Below, one piece after another: positions 60,786 through 64,000 of a DNA stretch of 64,000 nucleotides (position 1 is its first letter; each line of letters starts with the position of its first letter). The DNA comes from Meghimatium bilineatum (lineage: Eukaryota; Mollusca; Gastropoda; Stylommatophora; Philomycidae), in the NCBI GenBank assembly GCA_034231615.1, contig CM067304.1:16419944-16483943 (forward strand), given 5' to 3'. A program made the position numbers and the translations under genes. The notes below the pieces were generated by a model. It searched no databases and had not been told where the DNA came from. It saw only the letters and a list, made by a program, of their open reading frames with translations.

Positions 60786-61049
60786 GAGGGCGGAGCACTT
60801 ATGGGAATGCCCCATGTGCTGTGAGGCCAGTTTCTAATCAAGAATCATTAGCAATACACAACAACTACAGCAACTTGCAACGAAGTACTCAACATGGAAA
60901 TAAATTACTATTGCTCTATGTATCATATATGGTCCAAAAGGAACTAAGTATTAGATAATTACCGGAGGTGGGGGGGTGGGGTGGGGTAAGCTTCCCTCAC
61001 TGGTTTTACTTACCATAACGGTTTCACCTGTAAAAAATCAAGTCATAGA
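60786..61049. other. spacer with G-rich run
   Basis: No gene. A G/T-rich run, GGTGGGGGGGTGGGGTGGGG, lies near 60966-60985. Confidence 0.4.
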
Positions 61050-63070
61050 CTACTTCTTCGATTTCTTCGCCTGACTCTTGTACTCTTGTAAAAATTCTAG
61101 TGACTAATGGGAATTGAACCAGTCCGTTCAACGGCACCCAATCGCCTAGCAACAATTGCACACGCGTTCTTCCGAACTTGACTAACCGCATCTCAATGAT
61201 CTCATTTTAGATGCGGTTAGTCAAGTTCGGAAGAACGCGTGTGCAATTGTTGTTATGCGATTTGGTGCCGTTGAACGGACTGGTTCAATTCCCGTTAGTC
61301 TCTAGAATTTTTTTTAATTGTTCTCTGGCTTCCTACTTAAATTACTTGTACTCTTGTACAGATGTTTGGGAGCATCTCTGGGGAGTGTCCAGCAATAGTC
61401 AGCCAGCATTGCAGTTGACAATTTTCCCTGGAATCTTTGTTCCATTGTTGCGATATCTTGATGAAAACGTTCACCATATTCATCACTGACCATGTCACAG
61501 TTCTCAGGAAAGAAATCCACATGGGAATGAAGGAAGTGTATCTTTAGTGACATATTGCAGCCAAGTCTCTAATACTTCATCAGCATGTCTTCTACTCGTT
61601 TCTTGTAGTTTTCTACCCTAGCATTACCAAGAAAGTTGGTTGACAGTAGGGAAAAAACATTCCAGGCTTATTTCGCATCACCCTGTAGCAAGTGGTTAAA
61701 CCGTCATCCTTTACGAGCTCTCGAATATGTGGACCCACACAAACTTCCTCTTTAATATTTTCTTCACTGTCTTTTTTTCTCATGCATTTTATGGAATTTT
61801 TCATGCAGATATCAATACAAGGTAACTGAGTGAAATGTAACAACAATTGTACTTACGTGAAACACTCTTGTGTGCACATCATTACCCATTAGTTTTAGTT
61901 ATAGTCCGTTGTGTCTGAGTGAAGCGATTATAATAAAAACATGCAGGTATCAGAAAGCTGGTGAAGTCTGATCCATGGCTTTCACGAAATTCGTGATCGA
62001 ACCTATTTTGATGTGAAAAGATGGCAGCGGATTTTGTGAGGCTCGAAATTAATCCAGAGCTAGGGGCTGGATACTCTTCTCTCCAACTGCTACATTTTGA
62101 CTGCAAATCCATTCCTTCCGCAAGTAGTGCAATTCCCTTGCTCGGCTATTCCACTCACAAGAAAAGCACATGTATATTGCATATCCCTGCTGCAGTCCCA
62201 TTAAAAGGACAACTACCTTCAAATCACCATATAGATGTCAGCTGTACTTGTTATACTCATTGTAATTCAGTGTATGTTTTAAGTTATCGTATATCTCTTC
62301 CATGAGGGAAGCATATTTTAATGGAATAGACGGAAGAAGGTTCCAATTGTGCAAAAGCACAGCCTTAAGACTCAGTTTCGACGTGTCTACACATAGTCTC
62401 CATTCTTGTGGGTTATGAGTTATTTTTAAGGCATTCACAAGGCCATAAGTATCGTAACAGAATACCAGATTGCTTTCCTTTCTTGAGAAAGTCTCCAACT
62501 TCTGTTGGCGCTTTGATATGAAGTAATAGTGACAACTTCTAGGAAATTTCATTGTTGGAGTCCTGATCCGAGCAATTCTGCTTTGTTCTTGGATAAGTCC
62601 AAATCACGAACCAGATCATTTAGTTATTCTTGTGTTATTCTGTGTCGGGGTTGATGATGCACCAGTGAAAATCTAGATCACTACATGCTGACGGACCAGG
62701 AGAAGAACAGGTCGGCTCAACCTTGTCCTCATCAGATGAATCAAAAGAATATTCTGCTGGAGGCTCTGGAATAGGAAGTTTTTAACCATGTCGAACTAGT
62801 CTCAATACACACAGAATGTTTGAGTAGACTATTATTGACTTCTTTTGCTTCGTTATTCCACCAGAAAGAAGATGAACCAAACAGAAGTAACAGTCATTTA
62901 TGTGGTTGCTTGGCTCTCTCCACACCATGGGGACTGCACACGGCATTGATGGTCTTTTGCCATTCAACCAATGTCCAAGGTTTGCCTGATCACCAATCTT
63001 GCATCCGAAGTAAAGATGATTTGCCTTGTTCATTTGAGAACTGAATCTTTTCTCCTGTGTGGCAAATGTT
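61050..63070 (-). pseudogene. decayed copy of a multicopy invertebrate protein family, split by a SINE
   Basis: Minus-strand segments in family order: HLYFGCKIGDQ and GKRPSMPCAVPMVWREPSNH (63030-62900), KLPIPEPPAEYSFDSSDEDK (62785-62720), NDLVRDLDLSKNKAELLGSG (62625-62565), NPQEWRLCVDTSKLSLKAVL (about 62410-62350), GDLKVVVLLMGLQQGYAIY and CEWNSRARELHYLRKEW (62205-62095), VKAMDQTSPAF, VCVGPHIRELVKDDG (about 61745-61700), then HFLHSHVDFFPENCDMVSDE and YGERFHQDIATMEQRFQGKL (61545-61430). I know this order from unnamed proteins present in many copies in insect, hydrozoan and mollusc genomes, probably linked to a mobile element; no enzymatic role is established to my knowledge. Stops (for example near 61573) and frameshifts make it dead. 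The inserted SINE (61091-61344) separates the last codons, which resume at 61090 and reach a TAG at 61052-61050. Confidence 0.8.
61091..61344 (+). mobile_element. tRNA-derived SINE with inverted head (fold-back), copy 2
   Basis: Flanked by CTTGTACTCTTGTA at 61077-61090 and 61345-61358 (14 bases; at least the last 10 are secure, since the tail may share the first four). The direct head at 61209-61311 starts AGATGCGGTTAGTCAAGTTC, with TAGTCAAGTTCGG as the A box and GGTTCAATTCCCG as the B box about 50 bases later. It is followed by an A/T-rich run and CTGGCTTCCTACTTAAATTA. The whole head is repeated inverted at 61091-61193, with about 98 of 103 positions paired and a 15-base loop. Body and 3' end match copy 1 at 15957-16170. 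Confidence 0.87.
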
Positions 63071-63576
63071 GCTTCCCGAAGATATGGCAGAAATTGTCCA
63101 GGAAATTAAGGCACTGTCGATGCCTTAGTGTTCTGTATTGTACGTAAATGGATAAAATAATATCAGTTTTATGTAACAGTAGCTTAAATTGTCAGCCAAA
63201 AAGTCTGAAATATTTTAAATGCTCCACCTTTCCGGCTGGGCGTCATATAGTACACTGCTGACGTCAACTTACTTCAGCAGCCGCCTGGTAGTAGTATTGC
63301 AATGCATCAGAAAATGATGTCATCAACTATGCATGATATGTTCATGATCGTATAATGCAATGTGATGTAATGTATGTTACATAATTCTAGTGTTATTTAC
63401 GATTTCGTTGCAGTCATACTGGATAAATGTACACGTTGAAACATTAAAATTGAACTATGTGAAATATCTTTTTTTTTAAAAGAGCCAATTCATGTTTTTA
63501 ATGTTTATGTTCGTTTTTAGCACATTATGATACTGCATATTAGAGCCCTTTTAGTCAGTAACGATGCCAATGTTGA
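63071..63576. other. unassigned sequence with one CRE palindrome
   Basis: AT-rich, no gene recognised. TGACGTCA is at 63259-63266. Confidence 0.4.
63259..63266. promoter_or_regulatory. perfect CRE palindrome TGACGTCA
   Basis: Exact octamer in CTGCTGACGTCAACTT; no gene start recognised nearby. Confidence 0.25.
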
Positions 63577-63690
63577 CCAGTGTTCTTGAAGCAGAGCTCC
63601 AAGGGGAGCAGAAGAGGCAGACCAACAAGACGATTGCCTAGTGATATCAAAGAATGGCCTTATCAATGCTTATCAATGGCCCAAAGTAAT
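63577..63690 (+). pseudogene. LINE polymerase C-terminal scrap
   Basis: Plus frame reads QSSKGSRRGRPTRRLPSDIK then EWPYQCLSMAQ, matching the GxxRGRPxxRWxxDIKEWTG ending of LINE polymerases. The WTG is changed to WP. No other part of the element is visible nearby. Confidence 0.65.
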
Positions 63691-64000
63691 ACTGGAGGAC
63701 TGAATGATCAATCATGTATTTCTGCTAATATTGTTTTACCTAATAGTTTTAGCCAGTAATTATCGGAAAACAAATATAAATAGGGTTAAACAGTTTTACA
63801 TTGCACAATACACAGGATCGACGGTTCTATCAAGAAATGGGCCAACAAACACATATTTGAATCGCTAAATCAAACGCAAACTACATGCACCACTAAAGCA
63901 GCGCTTTAATACACAGTATACAGGAATGGAAATAAACAAATATAAATTTTGTTATTCCATTCTGTGCTTGTTCGGTGTTCGTGATAAGGAGCTTTTTGGT
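63691..64000. other. right edge, nothing recognised
   Basis: AT-rich sequence without repeat or gene that I can support. Confidence 0.4.

Overview
This looks like nuclear DNA of an invertebrate animal. It has spliced-gene signals (GTAAGT donors, pyrimidine-rich acceptors), tRNA-derived SINEs with target-site duplications, many decayed non-LTR retrotransposon fragments, and tandem repeats in about 46 of 64 kb. There is no operon structure, no bacterial-style gene packing and no intact long gene. The retroelement types (RTE-like LINEs of the kind often mislabelled 'craniofacial development protein 2', and a multicopy invertebrate protein family) fit a mollusc, cephalopod, cnidarian or arthropod. 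I cannot choose among them from sequence alone.

Layout. 1-7.5 kb: a possible exon edge, a 31-bp minisatellite, a decayed LINE, an 18-bp minisatellite with roughly 1-kb higher-order repeats, and a 30-bp minisatellite. 7.8-15.5 kb: the one host gene I can argue for, on the minus strand. It has a signal-peptide exon (15360-15419) with a GTAAGT donor and a last exon (8359-8505) carrying six cysteines in a C-C-CC-C-C cystine-knot spacing. Its 6.9-kb intron holds a 15-bp array, a SINE, two nested LINEs, a 41/83-bp array and another LINE end, and its stop codon lies at the edge of a 75-bp tandem array. 15.6-20.1 kb: a SINE with an inverted head duplication, a ~107-bp repeat block, a 21-bp array, and a CRE plus CCAAT cluster.

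20.1-58.35 kb: one essentially uninterrupted satellite of about 1,912 copies of a 20-bp unit. It has A/G-type unit variants and higher-order periods of 1,080, 1,760 and 2,820 bp. Its right edge abuts an RTE remnant that is itself split by a second LINE with a 9-bp target-site duplication.

58.35-64 kb: retroelement debris, an inverted pair of a dispersed repeat, a second SINE with inverted head, and a decayed ~2-kb minus-strand copy of a multicopy invertebrate protein gene. That SINE inserted into the last codons of this gene copy.

Most translated reading frames in the window are by-products of tandem repeats whose period is a multiple of three, or are retroelement fragments. The strongest candidates for something undescribed are the spliced cystine-knot peptide gene, the two inverted-head SINEs, and the internal architecture of the 38-kb 20-bp satellite.
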